Shown: positions 47,559 to 58,337 of the stretch, one piece after another
Layout of the letters: each line of letters starts with the position of its first letter
How positions within the stretch are numbered: position 1 is the stretch's first letter
Source of the DNA: Pseudomonas sp. MRSN 12121
GTDB taxonomy: Bacteria > Pseudomonadota > Gammaproteobacteria > Pseudomonadales > Pseudomonadaceae
Reading direction: 5' to 3'
Length of the DNA: 64,000 nt
Assembly: GCF_000931465.1 (NCBI RefSeq)
Contig: NZ_CP010892.1
Location: forward strand, 4,239,388-4,303,387
Program-made: the position numbers and the translations under genes
Notes under the pieces: generated by a model
Seen by the model: only the letters and a program-made list of their open reading frames with translations
Databases searched by the model: none
What the model was told of the DNA's origin: nothing

Positions 47559-49295
47559 ATGCAATCGTTGAAGATCGTTCTGCTGTCCACCGCGTTCAAC
47601 GGCCTGACCCAGCGTGCCTGGCTGGACCTGCGCCAGTCCGGCCACCGGCCCAGCGTGGTGCTGTTCACCCATGCCGAGGAGGTCTGCCAGCAGATCGAAG
47701 CGTCCGCCGCCGACCTGGTGATCTGCCCGTTCCTCAAGGACCGGGTGCCCGAGCAGCTGTGGCGCCACCCCACCCGCCCGGTGATCATCATCCACCCGGG
47801 CATCGTCGGCGATCGTGGCGCCAGCGCCCTGGACTGGGCCATCAGCAACAACCTCGAGCGCTGGGGCGTCACCGCCCTGCAAGCCGTGGAAGAAATGGAC
47901 GCCGGGCCAATCTGGTCGACCTGGGAATTCAAGATGCCGGCGCAGGTGCGCAAGTCCGAGCTGTACAACGGCCCGGTGGCCGATGCGGCGATCCACTGCA
48001 TCCGCGACGTGGTGGAAAAATTCGCCGGCGGCTTCGTCCCCACGCCCCTGGACTACAGCCAGCCGCAGGTCCGGGGCCGCCTGCAACCGAACATGAAACA
48101 GAGCGACCGCAGCTTCAGCTGGCACGACAGCGCCGCCTTCATCAAGCGCTGCATCGACGCCGCCGACGGCCAGCCCGGCGTCCTGGGCAGCCTCGCCGGC
48201 GGCCAGTACTACCTGTACGACGCGCAGCTGGACACGCGCAGCGGCACCCCGGGCGAACTGCTGGCGGTGCACGACGACGCGGTGCTGGTGGCCTGCGGCG
48301 ACCGCAGCCTGTGGATCGGCTCCCTCAAGCGCAAGCCCGCGCCCGGCGAGGAACACTTCAAGCTGCCGGCGCGCCACGTGCTGGCCGGGCAACTGGACAA
48401 CGTGCCGCACCTGGACTGGTCGATCGCCAGCGCGCCGTTCAGCGACGAGCCCTACCAGCCGATCCGCTACCGCGAGTCGGGACAGGTCGGCGAGCTGACG
48501 TTCGAGTTCTACAACGGCGCCATGAGCACCGAGCACTGCCAGCGCCTGGTCAGCGCGCTGCAATGGGCCAAGGCCCGGGACACCCAGGTGCTGCTGTTCA
48601 GGGGCGGGCGCGGCGCGTTCTGCAACGGCGTGCACCTCAACGTGATCCAGGCCGCGCCGGAGCCGGGCCTGGAAGCCTGGGCCAACATCCAGGCCATCGA
48701 CGATGTCTGCAAGGAACTGCTCAGCGCCCGCCAGCTGGTGGTCAGCGGCCTGACCGGCAACGCCGGCGCCGGCGGCCTGATGCTGGCCCTGGCCGCCGAC
48801 GTGGTGCTGGCCCGGGCCAACACCGTCTACAACCCGCACTACAAGAGCATGGGCCTGTACGGTTCGGAATACTGGACCTACAGCCTGCCCCGCGCCGTCG
48901 GCCAGGCCATGGCGCAGCAGCTGACCGAAGACTGCCTGCCGATCAGCGCCTTCCAGGCCCTGCAGATGGGCATGGTCCAGGAGATCGGCCCACGCTGCGC
49001 CGACGAGTTCGGCCTGTGGCTGCTGCAACGCGCCAGCGCCGCGCTGACCGAACCGAAATACCAGGCCCTGCGCGAACGCAAGGCCAACGCCGACCCGCAA
49101 CTGATGCAGCACTGCCGCAACGCCGAGCTGGAACAGATGCACCAGGACATGGTGCAAAACCGCCACGGCTTCGCCGAGAAATGCGCCAACTTCGTCTACA
49201 AGCGCAAGACCTGCTGCACCCCGCAGCGGTTGATCGAGGGTTGGGCGCAGGCAGATGCCAGGAACCGTAGTGGCATTGTTGCAACAGTTGAGTAA
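47559..49295 (+). CDS. HypX/HoxX-like formyl-tetrahydrofolate hydrolase/transferase fused to a crotonase-like domain
   Basis: A 578-residue cytosolic fusion. Residues 1 to about 270 are a formyl-THF-binding domain with the HypX motifs 'TAFNGLTQRAWLDLRQSGH', 'DLVICPFLKDRVPEQLW' and 'IIIHPGIVGDRGASALDWA' (His79, Asp92). Residues about 300-560 are an enoyl-CoA-hydratase-like domain ('GRGAFCNGVHLNVIQAA', 'SGLTGNAGAGGLMLALAADV'). In hydrogenase-containing bacteria HypX makes CO for the active site from formyl-THF. No hydrogenase or hyp genes are in this window. ATG 47559 follows AAGGAAGAG. It is divergent from the ECF sigma gene. The role here is unknown. Confidence 0.85.
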   Translation: MQSLKIVLLSTAFNGLTQRAWLDLRQSGHRPSVVLFTHAEEVCQQIEASAADLVICPFLKDRVPEQLWRHPTRPVIIIHPGIVGDRGASALDWAISNNLERWGVTALQAVEEMDAGPIWSTWEFKMPAQVRKSELYNGPVADAAIHCIRDVVEKFAGGFVPTPLDYSQPQVRGRLQPNMKQSDRSFSWHDSAAFIKRCIDAADGQPGVLGSLAGGQYYLYDAQLDTRSGTPGELLAVHDDAVLVACGDRSLWIGSLKRKPAPGEEHFKLPARHVLAGQLDNVPHLDWSIASAPFSDEPYQPIRYRESGQVGELTFEFYNGAMSTEHCQRLVSALQWAKARDTQVLLFRGGRGAFCNGVHLNVIQAAPEPGLEAWANIQAIDDVCKELLSARQLVVSGLTGNAGAGGLMLALAADVVLARANTVYNPHYKSMGLYGSEYWTYSLPRAVGQAMAQQLTEDCLPISAFQALQMGMVQEIGPRCADEFGLWLLQRASAALTEPKYQALRERKANADPQLMQHCRNAELEQMHQDMVQNRHGFAEKCANFVYKRKTCCTPQRLIEGWAQADARNRSGIVATVE

Positions 49296-49344
49296 ACTCC
49301 GGCGGCCTCCCTCCAACACCTCGTAGATAAGAGCATTCGAATAC

Positions 49345-51159
49345 ATGGACGGTTCAAGACGAAACACCAGCAATCAGCATATTGATGACTACCTGGATTA
49401 TTACCTCACTCGTGATGAACCGCCCCGTTATGCCGTGATGCTTAATGGTGCCTGGGGCGTAGGAAAGACCTATCTGCTGCGCTCCTTCCTTAAAGATCGT
49501 GAAATCTCCTTGGAACAATACACCTATGTCAGCTTGTATGGACTGACTTCGACGGCTGAAATCGATGATCGGATATTTGCAGACACCCACAAGTTTCTAG
49601 ACAGTGCTCCAGCAAAATTTGTTGAGAGCATAGGAAAATCAGCCCTGAGTTATGTCAGCATCGAAACCGAGCTGAGTAGAAAACTGCTCTTCAAAAAATT
49701 CAAGAAAGATATCTATATATTCGACGATCTCGAACGATGTGAAATCCCTATCAACAATGTACTGGGCTATATAAATGAGTTTGTCGAACACAAAGACAAA
49801 AAAGTCCTGATCATTGCCAACGAGAAAGAAATCAAAAAACGAAAAATTTATCAGCGTATTCGCGAGAAACTGGTTGGAAAGACTTTAGCTGTGCACCCCT
49901 CTCTACAGGATGCCTTCACACAGTTCGTTTCCAAGCTAAAATCTGCACATCTCCAAGAGCTTCTTGCACAACACGCATCTACAATTCAACAGTTCTATAA
50001 CCAACACGACTTAAGTAACTTACGTATTCTTCAACAATCGATATGGGATTTTGAACGATTTTTCAGCCTATTAGACGAGAAACAGCGATCTCACCCAGAT
50101 GCCCTGCTCGCCTGCATAAACTTGATCCTGCCGCTGGCTTTCGCCTTCAAGGCCGGAGAGTTGCAGGAAGAAGACATCGCCCAGCGCCCTGGACATGTTC
50201 CGAGCTTTGCACGAAACCATAGCAAGAATCTGGAGGACCTTTCTCCCTTTGAACGGCTTGAACTGCGCTATCCGAATATAGACATTCGCGACTCGTTACT
50301 GACCAATGAAGACTTGGTCAATATGCTGGTAAAGGGGGTTTTCAGAGCACCCGACATACGGTTTTCCCTAGACAGTTCGAAATACTTCGCAAACAACGAA
50401 AATGAATCTGCTCTTGATACGTTGTTGAATGCTTTCGCAAGAAGTGAAGAACAGTTCCACAAGGCTTTGTCTGCTTTCAATTTGCAATACCAGCAACGAG
50501 CCTTTATTGAAACCGATGACCTGTTGACGACTTTCAGGCTTCGCCTATGGCTGTCCAGTCAACAGCTTATCCAAGAGGACGCCAAGCAGGTGCTCGAAGA
50601 AGGCAAAAAATACATCGATGACCTCTATGCTGATGGAAAATTCAAAACACTGACACACGAACACCTCGAAGGTCGAAACTACAACATCTTCAACAATCTG
50701 CGCTCACTCATAAATGGTGAGAAATCTGAAGAGTGCGAAGAATTCTTCAGACACTTGGTAGAGAAAAACAAGGCAACCATAGAGTCGAGCTATCCCGCAC
50801 TAATCGATAGCCTGTTGTCGGATATGCAAAACGCCCCCGACACCTACGCCAGAAAAATCTCCTATGCTAGCGTAAAAAGTGGCGAGCATATTTTCACTCA
50901 TGTCCTGCTACTTATCGCCCCCAAGATCTTCGTTAGAAAACTATTGGAGCTACCGCCTGCCCAACAACATAAAGTACTGTTCGCGTTCGACAGTCGTTAT
51001 CGCTTTACCCCTATTGACATTAATCAGGAGCGTCCATGGCTGAAGGCCATTAAATTGGAGCTGCAAAAAGAAGCTGCGAATAGCCAAACGCTCTTCAATA
51101 AAAAGCGCATCGCCAGTTTGGTCGAGTACTACATAGAACCGCACTTAAGCAACTACTAA
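49345..51159 (+). CDS. KAP-like P-loop NTPase, AT-rich, probably acquired
   Basis: A 604-residue soluble protein. Walker A is G35-A-W-G-V-G-K41-T42, Walker B is I123-Y-I-F-D127-D128 followed by E130-R131, and 'KVLIIANEKEI' (about 153-163) suits a sensor strand. This is the pattern of KAP/STAND-type NTPases. The C-terminal 350 residues are helical with no recognisable domain, and there is no membrane segment. Base composition differs sharply from the neighbours: bases 49681-49740 hold 19 G/C of 60, against 41 of 60 at 48961-49020. The ribosome site is weak. KAP NTPases include the phage-exclusion protein PifA, so a defence role is possible but unproven. Confidence 0.78.
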   Translation: MDGSRRNTSNQHIDDYLDYYLTRDEPPRYAVMLNGAWGVGKTYLLRSFLKDREISLEQYTYVSLYGLTSTAEIDDRIFADTHKFLDSAPAKFVESIGKSALSYVSIETELSRKLLFKKFKKDIYIFDDLERCEIPINNVLGYINEFVEHKDKKVLIIANEKEIKKRKIYQRIREKLVGKTLAVHPSLQDAFTQFVSKLKSAHLQELLAQHASTIQQFYNQHDLSNLRILQQSIWDFERFFSLLDEKQRSHPDALLACINLILPLAFAFKAGELQEEDIAQRPGHVPSFARNHSKNLEDLSPFERLELRYPNIDIRDSLLTNEDLVNMLVKGVFRAPDIRFSLDSSKYFANNENESALDTLLNAFARSEEQFHKALSAFNLQYQQRAFIETDDLLTTFRLRLWLSSQQLIQEDAKQVLEEGKKYIDDLYADGKFKTLTHEHLEGRNYNIFNNLRSLINGEKSEECEEFFRHLVEKNKATIESSYPALIDSLLSDMQNAPDTYARKISYASVKSGEHIFTHVLLLIAPKIFVRKLLELPPAQQHKVLFAFDSRYRFTPIDINQERPWLKAIKLELQKEAANSQTLFNKKRIASLVEYYIEPHLSNY

Positions 51160-51206
51160 TCTTGTAGTAGCAAAAGCTCGGGAAGATAAGTTTTGGCGAC
51201 ACGTTC

Positions 51207-53837
<2,631 letters not shown>

Positions 53838-54036
53838 GGGGGATGTCCGTGAGCCCTGGAGGTGACGCTCAGTGTAGGGGCTGGCGGCCGCCACGGACCA
53901 TGACAAATGTTTCATCCAGCGCCGCCGCCAGAGCGCCGCGCTGCCGCACAAGGCCCAGGCTAGAGCCTGCGGCGTAAATTTTCGGGCGTGGGTTCGTTAT
54001 ACTGGGCAACCCTTTTGCCCACTCGCGGTACCGCCG

Positions 54037-54306
54037 ATGTTCAGTTACACCACCCTCCTCACCAGCCTGGCGCTCGGCCTGTCGGCCCACGCCGAAGGCC
54101 TGGACCTGAGTTACCAGCCCCCCGCCCTGGCAGAGGCCACGGCCGCCCCGACCACGGAGCCCGGCCCCAACCGCTTCCACCTGGAATTCAAGGCGCCGAT
54201 CAGCCTCGAGCACTCCTGCCGCGGCCCGCAATGCAACTACGAGACCGACCCGAGCCAGCGGCATGAGCCGGAAACGGTGCGCACCACGACGATCGGCTTC
54301 AACTGA
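54037..54306 (+). CDS. Small exported protein of unknown function
   Basis: An 89-residue protein with a signal peptide ('YTTLLTSLALGLSAHA', cleavage about residue 19) and a Pro-rich mature part with two Cys ('HSCRGPQCNYETD') that may form a disulfide. Third codon positions are nearly all G or C, which supports coding. TATACT at 53998 could be its -10 box. I do not recognise the family. Confidence 0.75.
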   Translation: MFSYTTLLTSLALGLSAHAEGLDLSYQPPALAEATAAPTTEPGPNRFHLEFKAPISLEHSCRGPQCNYETDPSQRHEPETVRTTTIGFN

Positions 54307-54388
54307 CGGCCAGGAACGCTCCGGCCCCATCGCGTGCTCCAGGCTTGGCTAGGCTGTAGGGATCCCTCCGAGCCCCGAGGAACCTTCG

Positions 54389-54850
54389 ATGAAGCCCATG
54401 ATCCTGCCCCACCTGAGCCTGGCCCTGGCCCTGCTGGCCGGCTGCTCCAGCCCGCCGGAGGTCATCGACGAGCAGCCGGCGGCCATCGCCGAGGGCGTGC
54501 TGGCCTTTCGCGATATCTGCCTGAAGTCCGCGCCGTCGTTCGACGGCGCCGAGCACGCGGCCCAGGCCTATGGCATTGCCCGGCTGGACGATGCCGGGTA
54601 CGCGCGGATGGGCCTGCGCCCGGACCGCAGCCTGGGGGTGCAGGTGCGCAAGGGCCTGCAATGCGCGGTGACCACGCCGACCCAGGCGGACCGCACCCTG
54701 ACCCGGCAATTTCTGAAGATCGCCGAACAGTTTTCCAGCACTCCGGTGGCGCAAGACCTGCCGGTGCGGATCACCCTCGACCGGCAGACCTACCTGCTGA
54801 TGCACGACCGGCGCGGCGGCGAGGCCTATGTGATGCTGAAACATCCATGA
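54389..54850 (+). CDS. Predicted lipoprotein of unknown function
   Basis: A 153-residue protein with a lipoprotein signal ending in the lipobox LLAGC (Cys at about 19, 'LALALLAGCSSPPEVIDE'). Ser after Cys suggests outer-membrane sorting. The mature part has two conserved-looking Cys and 'YLLMHDRRGGEAYVMLKHP' at its end. The ATG follows GAGGAACC. It is convergent with the DUF488 gene, 7 bases away. Confidence 0.82.
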   Translation: MKPMILPHLSLALALLAGCSSPPEVIDEQPAAIAEGVLAFRDICLKSAPSFDGAEHAAQAYGIARLDDAGYARMGLRPDRSLGVQVRKGLQCAVTTPTQADRTLTRQFLKIAEQFSSTPVAQDLPVRITLDRQTYLLMHDRRGGEAYVMLKHP

Positions 54851-54857
54851 AGTCCGT

Positions 54858-55253
54858 TCACTGCGGCGGCGCGTAGCACACCGGCGAGCTGCCTTCGTCG
54901 CGCCGGTCCAACTCGTCCTCCAGCCATTCGGCCAGCACCCGGGCATTGTTGTGCCGCGCATCGCGGGCCGCGTACACCAGGGTCAGGCGGCCCTGTTGCG
55001 CACGCGCCAGCAACGCCCACCAATGCTCGGGGCGGGCCGTCAGTTCCTGACGGTAGCGGCTGCGGAAGGTCTCGAAATCCAGCTCGCCAGACTTGAAGGC
55101 ACGGCGCAATTGGCTGGACGGCGCCAGCTCTTTGCACCACTCATCCAGCGGCAGCTGCGCCTTGCGGCAGTTGCGCGGCCACAGGCGATCGACCAGGACC
55201 CGATAGCCATCGTCTGGGCCCGCGGGCTCGTAGGCGCGTTTGCACAGGATCAT
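54858..55253 (-). CDS. DUF488 (YeaO-like) protein
   Basis: A 131-residue DUF488 protein with the family motifs 'RVLVDRLWPRN', 'LDEWCKELAPSSQLRRAF' and 'LTLVYAARDARHNNARVLAE'. Function is unknown; the family is widespread and sometimes linked to stress or metal genes. The N-terminus 'MILCKRAYEP' matches relatives. Confidence 0.88.
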   Translation of the reverse strand: MILCKRAYEPAGPDDGYRVLVDRLWPRNCRKAQLPLDEWCKELAPSSQLRRAFKSGELDFETFRSRYRQELTARPEHWWALLARAQQGRLTLVYAARDARHNNARVLAEWLEDELDRRDEGSSPVCYAPPQ

Positions 55254-55364
55254 CAGGGCTCCCTCGTGGCGACGGCATGGGCAGCCATCAGCTTAGTGGC
55301 TGGGCCGGCGCCCGGGGAGTGATATCCGCCACCGGGCCGCACCGGCCCGGCAGCAGCTGGGGAG

Positions 55365-55991
55365 TTACTGCGCCGCGCGGACCTGGGCGATCAGTTGCTC
55401 CGCCACGGCGAACAGCCCCTTGGCGCCATCGGCCGTCATGCCGAAACGGTACTTGCCGTCCACCACCAGCGAGGGCACGCCAGTGACCTGATAGGCCGCG
55501 GTGCGTTTTTTCGCGTCCGCCACCTTGGCCTGCACGGCGAAGGAGTTGTAGGTGGCGAGGAATTTCGCCGGCTCGATGCCCTGCCCGGCGAGCAGCTCGG
55601 CCATCGCCTCTGGCGTCTTCAGGCGGTTGCCGCCGTGGATCGCCTCGAACACCGCGTGGTGCGCCTCGGGCTTGGCGTCCATGGTCACCAGCGTCAGGTA
55701 CAGCTGGCCGTAGACATCCCAGATCCCGCCGAACATGGCCGGCAGCTTGACGAAGTTCACGTCGTCGGCGAGCTGCGCCGCCCAGGGATTGATCGAGGCT
55801 TCGAGGTTGTAGCAGTGGCCGCAGCCATAGGAAAACAGCTCCAGCACTTCGATCTTGCCGGGCACCACTTGCGGTACGGCGTCCTTGAGTTCCACGTACT
55901 GGCTGGCATCCACCGCCGCCACCGCGCCCTGTCCGGCCAGGCCAAAAAGGCAGCTGGCTGCCAGGGCAATGTTCAGAATCGAGTGACGCAT
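55365..55991 (-). CDS. Periplasmic thiol:disulfide oxidoreductase, DsbA2-like
   Basis: A 208-residue thioredoxin-fold protein with a signal peptide (1-25, 'LAGQGAVAA') and the active site Cys57-Gly-His-Cys60 ('LFSYGCGHCYNLE'). The cis-Pro loop is 'YQVTGVPSLVVDG'. The CGHC dipeptide differs from the CPHC of the main DsbA and is the type found in Pseudomonas DsbA2. It would introduce or exchange disulfides in exported proteins. ATG 55991 follows GGAG. Confidence 0.9.
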   Translation of the reverse strand: MRHSILNIALAASCLFGLAGQGAVAAVDASQYVELKDAVPQVVPGKIEVLELFSYGCGHCYNLEASINPWAAQLADDVNFVKLPAMFGGIWDVYGQLYLTLVTMDAKPEAHHAVFEAIHGGNRLKTPEAMAELLAGQGIEPAKFLATYNSFAVQAKVADAKKRTAAYQVTGVPSLVVDGKYRFGMTADGAKGLFAVAEQLIAQVRAAQ

Positions 55992-56117
55992 GCAATCTCC
56001 AAATCGGTTGGCGCATCCGGGCCAGCGCCGCTGGCTCGTCGAGCGGGCCCCGAAGGATACAGGCGTGGTTCGTCCTGCCAATCGGACTCGTCCCAATCTT
56101 TTGTTGGTTTTTTGTCA

Positions 56118-57056
56118 TCACCGCCCGGCCAGTTCCGGCTGCTGCGCAAACCCGGCGGCCAGCTCGCCGATCTGCTCGCGCAACCAGCGATGCCCGGGAA
56201 CGCGCTCCTGCTGGCGATGCCAGATCAGGCTGACCTGCACCGGCGGCGCCAGCAGCGGCAGGTCGGCGATACGCACCGGCATCAGCGTGGCGAAGTGTTC
56301 CGCCAGCCGGCGCGGCACCGTGCCCAGCAGATCCGACTGGGCGACGATCAGCGGAATGCTCAGGTAATGCGGGACGAACAGCTGCACATGGCGCTGGACC
56401 TTGGCCGAACCCAGGACGATCTCCAGGGGCGAGCCACGTCCGCCGCGGTCGGGAATCGCCACGTGCCGGCTCTGTTCATAGGCCGTGAGGCTGAGCTGCG
56501 GCTCGAAGGCCGGATGGCCGATACGGCCGATCACCACCAATTGTTCTTCCAGCAGCGGCTGGTAGCAGAGGTCCGGGTCGTCGAAGTACAGGTAGTCCAC
56601 CGCCAGGTCGAGCAGGCCGGTGGCCAGCCAGGCCGGCAGCGAGTCGGCGGCATCGCTGCGTACCGCCAGGCGCACCTGCGGCGCCGCGTCCTGCAGGCGT
56701 CGCGACAGCGCCGGCAACAGCCGCGCCTGGGCGTAATCGTTCATCGACAGGCTAAAGACCTGGTCCGACGCCGCCGGGTCGAAGGCGCCCGCCGGGTCCA
56801 GGCCTTCCTGCAACAGGCGCAGGGCCTGGCGCACCGAGCCATGCAGCACCTGGGCCCGCGGCGTCGGCAGCATGCCCCGGGCGGTGCGGACGAACAACGG
56901 CTCGTCGAGCTGGCTGCGCAAGCGCGCCAGGGCATTGCTCACCGCCGGCTGGCTGAGGTTCAGGCGCACCGCCGCGCGAGACAGGTTCTGCTCTTGCATC
57001 AATGCGTCGAACACCAGCAGCAGGTTGAGATCCAGGCGCCGTAAATTCAGCTTCAT
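56118..57056 (-). CDS. LysR-family transcriptional regulator
   Basis: A 312-residue LysR regulator of the NodD/LeuO-like branch ('MKLNLRRLDLNLLLVFDALM...NLSRAAVRLNLSQPAVSNAL'). It is divergent from the sterol-desaturase/SRPBCC gene with a short shared region that contains a perfect LysR-type palindrome (57077-57091). It most likely controls that pair of genes and itself. The effector is unknown. Confidence 0.92.
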   Translation of the reverse strand: MKLNLRRLDLNLLLVFDALMQEQNLSRAAVRLNLSQPAVSNALARLRSQLDEPLFVRTARGMLPTPRAQVLHGSVRQALRLLQEGLDPAGAFDPAASDQVFSLSMNDYAQARLLPALSRRLQDAAPQVRLAVRSDAADSLPAWLATGLLDLAVDYLYFDDPDLCYQPLLEEQLVVIGRIGHPAFEPQLSLTAYEQSRHVAIPDRGGRGSPLEIVLGSAKVQRHVQLFVPHYLSIPLIVAQSDLLGTVPRRLAEHFATLMPVRIADLPLLAPPVQVSLIWHRQQERVPGHRWLREQIGELAAGFAQQPELAGR

Positions 57057-57076
57057 GAATAATGCCCATTCCGACT

Positions 57077-57091
57077 ATCCATTAGATGGAT
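57077..57091. promoter_or_regulatory. LysR-type operator (T-N11-A palindrome)
   Basis: ATCCAT-TAG-ATGGAT is a perfect inverted repeat with the T-N11-A core (T57078 to A57090), the classical LysR site, lying between the LysR gene and its divergent neighbour. It covers the ATG at 57086, so that ATG is an unlikely start. Confidence 0.7.
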
Positions 57092-57145
57092 AATTCGAGC
57101 GCGACTAATCTTCTGTCAATAACAACAACAGACAGGAGAACGGCC

Positions 57146-58300
57146 TTGAGGCAAACCACCCTGGCCTTTCGCGAGCGTTATCGCGCCGCGGTCCATCCGC
57201 GTTACAACCCGTGGCTGCACGGCGGTTTCGTGCTGGCCTACGGCATGCTGTGCATCACCCTGCTGTGGAGCACCCTGGATCGGGTGCGGCCGCTGGAGTG
57301 GCTGGCGGTGCCGGTGGCGCTGCTGTTCTTCAACCTGTGCATCTACGTCACGCACCGCTGGCTGGGGCACCACAAGCAGGCTTTCGCGCGGATGTTCTAT
57401 GCCCGCCATGCCGGCGATCACCATAGCTTTTTCGTGCCCGGGCACATGACCTACGACGGCCCGCGCGACTGGCGGGTGATCCTGTTCCCGGCCTGGCTGA
57501 TCGTGCTCCACAGCCTGCTGTTCGCCCTGCCGCTGTGGGGGCTGCTGAAGCTCTGGAACGCCAACGTCGCGGCGTTGTTCGCCAGTTGCACGCTGATCGG
57601 CTACCTGGCCTACGAGGTGTTCCATGCCTGCGAACACTTGCCCGAGGGCCACCCGCTGGCGCGGCTACCGTGGATCCGCCAGATGCGGCGCCTGCATGAA
57701 CTGCATCACCGCCGCGAGCTGATGCAGGAGCGCAATTTCAACATCGTCCTGCCGCTGATGGATTACCTGTTCGGCACCCTGTACTGGGAGCCGGAACCCG
57801 CCGGCGCCACTCTTGCGAGGTCCTCGTCCATGACGCGCATGCAGCACCAGATCGATATCCCCCGCAACCCGGTGGCCCTGCTCGACTACGCCGGCGCCGC
57901 CAGCCGCTGGCCGGAGTGGCACCCCTCGTCGCTCAAGGTCCAGGGCCCGGCCGGCGCCCTGCCCGCCGGCGCGCGGTTCGAGGAAGACATCCATGCCGGC
58001 GGGCGCAGCGGGCACCTGAGCTGGCGGGTCCGGGAGTACCTGCCGGGGCTGCGCTGGCAGGCCACGGCCCGGGGCGATCATGGCCTGGAACTGGTGGTCA
58101 CCTACGAATGCCAGCCCCTGGATGCCCACCGCACGCGCTTTGTCCGCACCCTGGAATACCGCTTCGACGGCCTGCTGATGCGCCTGGGCAATCGCTTGCT
58201 ATTCAGGCGGCGGATAGAACGGGAATCCGCCGCCTCCCTGCTGGCATTGTGCGAAATGGCGCAACGGGCGATTCCCCCCGGCGCCGACGTCGCGCCCTGA
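57146..58300 (+). CDS. Sterol desaturase/fatty acid hydroxylase family protein fused to an SRPBCC domain
   Basis: A protein of about 384 residues. The N-terminal 220 are a membrane di-iron hydroxylase domain with His clusters 'THRWLGHHKQ', 'ARHAGDHHSF' and 'LHELHHRREL' and about four helices. The C-terminal 145 (from 'MTRMQHQIDIPRNPVALLDY') are a soluble SRPBCC/START-like lipid-binding domain, in the same frame without a break. TTG 57146 is chosen as start: it has AGGAGA at ideal spacing, while ATG 57086 has no ribosome site and lies in the LysR operator. The substrate is unknown. It is co-oriented with the next gene. Confidence 0.85.
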   Translation: MRQTTLAFRERYRAAVHPRYNPWLHGGFVLAYGMLCITLLWSTLDRVRPLEWLAVPVALLFFNLCIYVTHRWLGHHKQAFARMFYARHAGDHHSFFVPGHMTYDGPRDWRVILFPAWLIVLHSLLFALPLWGLLKLWNANVAALFASCTLIGYLAYEVFHACEHLPEGHPLARLPWIRQMRRLHELHHRRELMQERNFNIVLPLMDYLFGTLYWEPEPAGATLARSSSMTRMQHQIDIPRNPVALLDYAGAASRWPEWHPSSLKVQGPAGALPAGARFEEDIHAGGRSGHLSWRVREYLPGLRWQATARGDHGLELVVTYECQPLDAHRTRFVRTLEYRFDGLLMRLGNRLLFRRRIERESAASLLALCEMAQRAIPPGADVAP

Positions 58301-58337
58301 AACGCGACCTGAACCCCTGCCTCCGGGAGCCTTATCG

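Noticed and set aside
49296..51206. The AT-rich NTPase gene as part of a prophage or insertion element
   Set aside because: I see no integrase, transposase, tRNA, terminal inverted repeats or target-site duplication at its borders.
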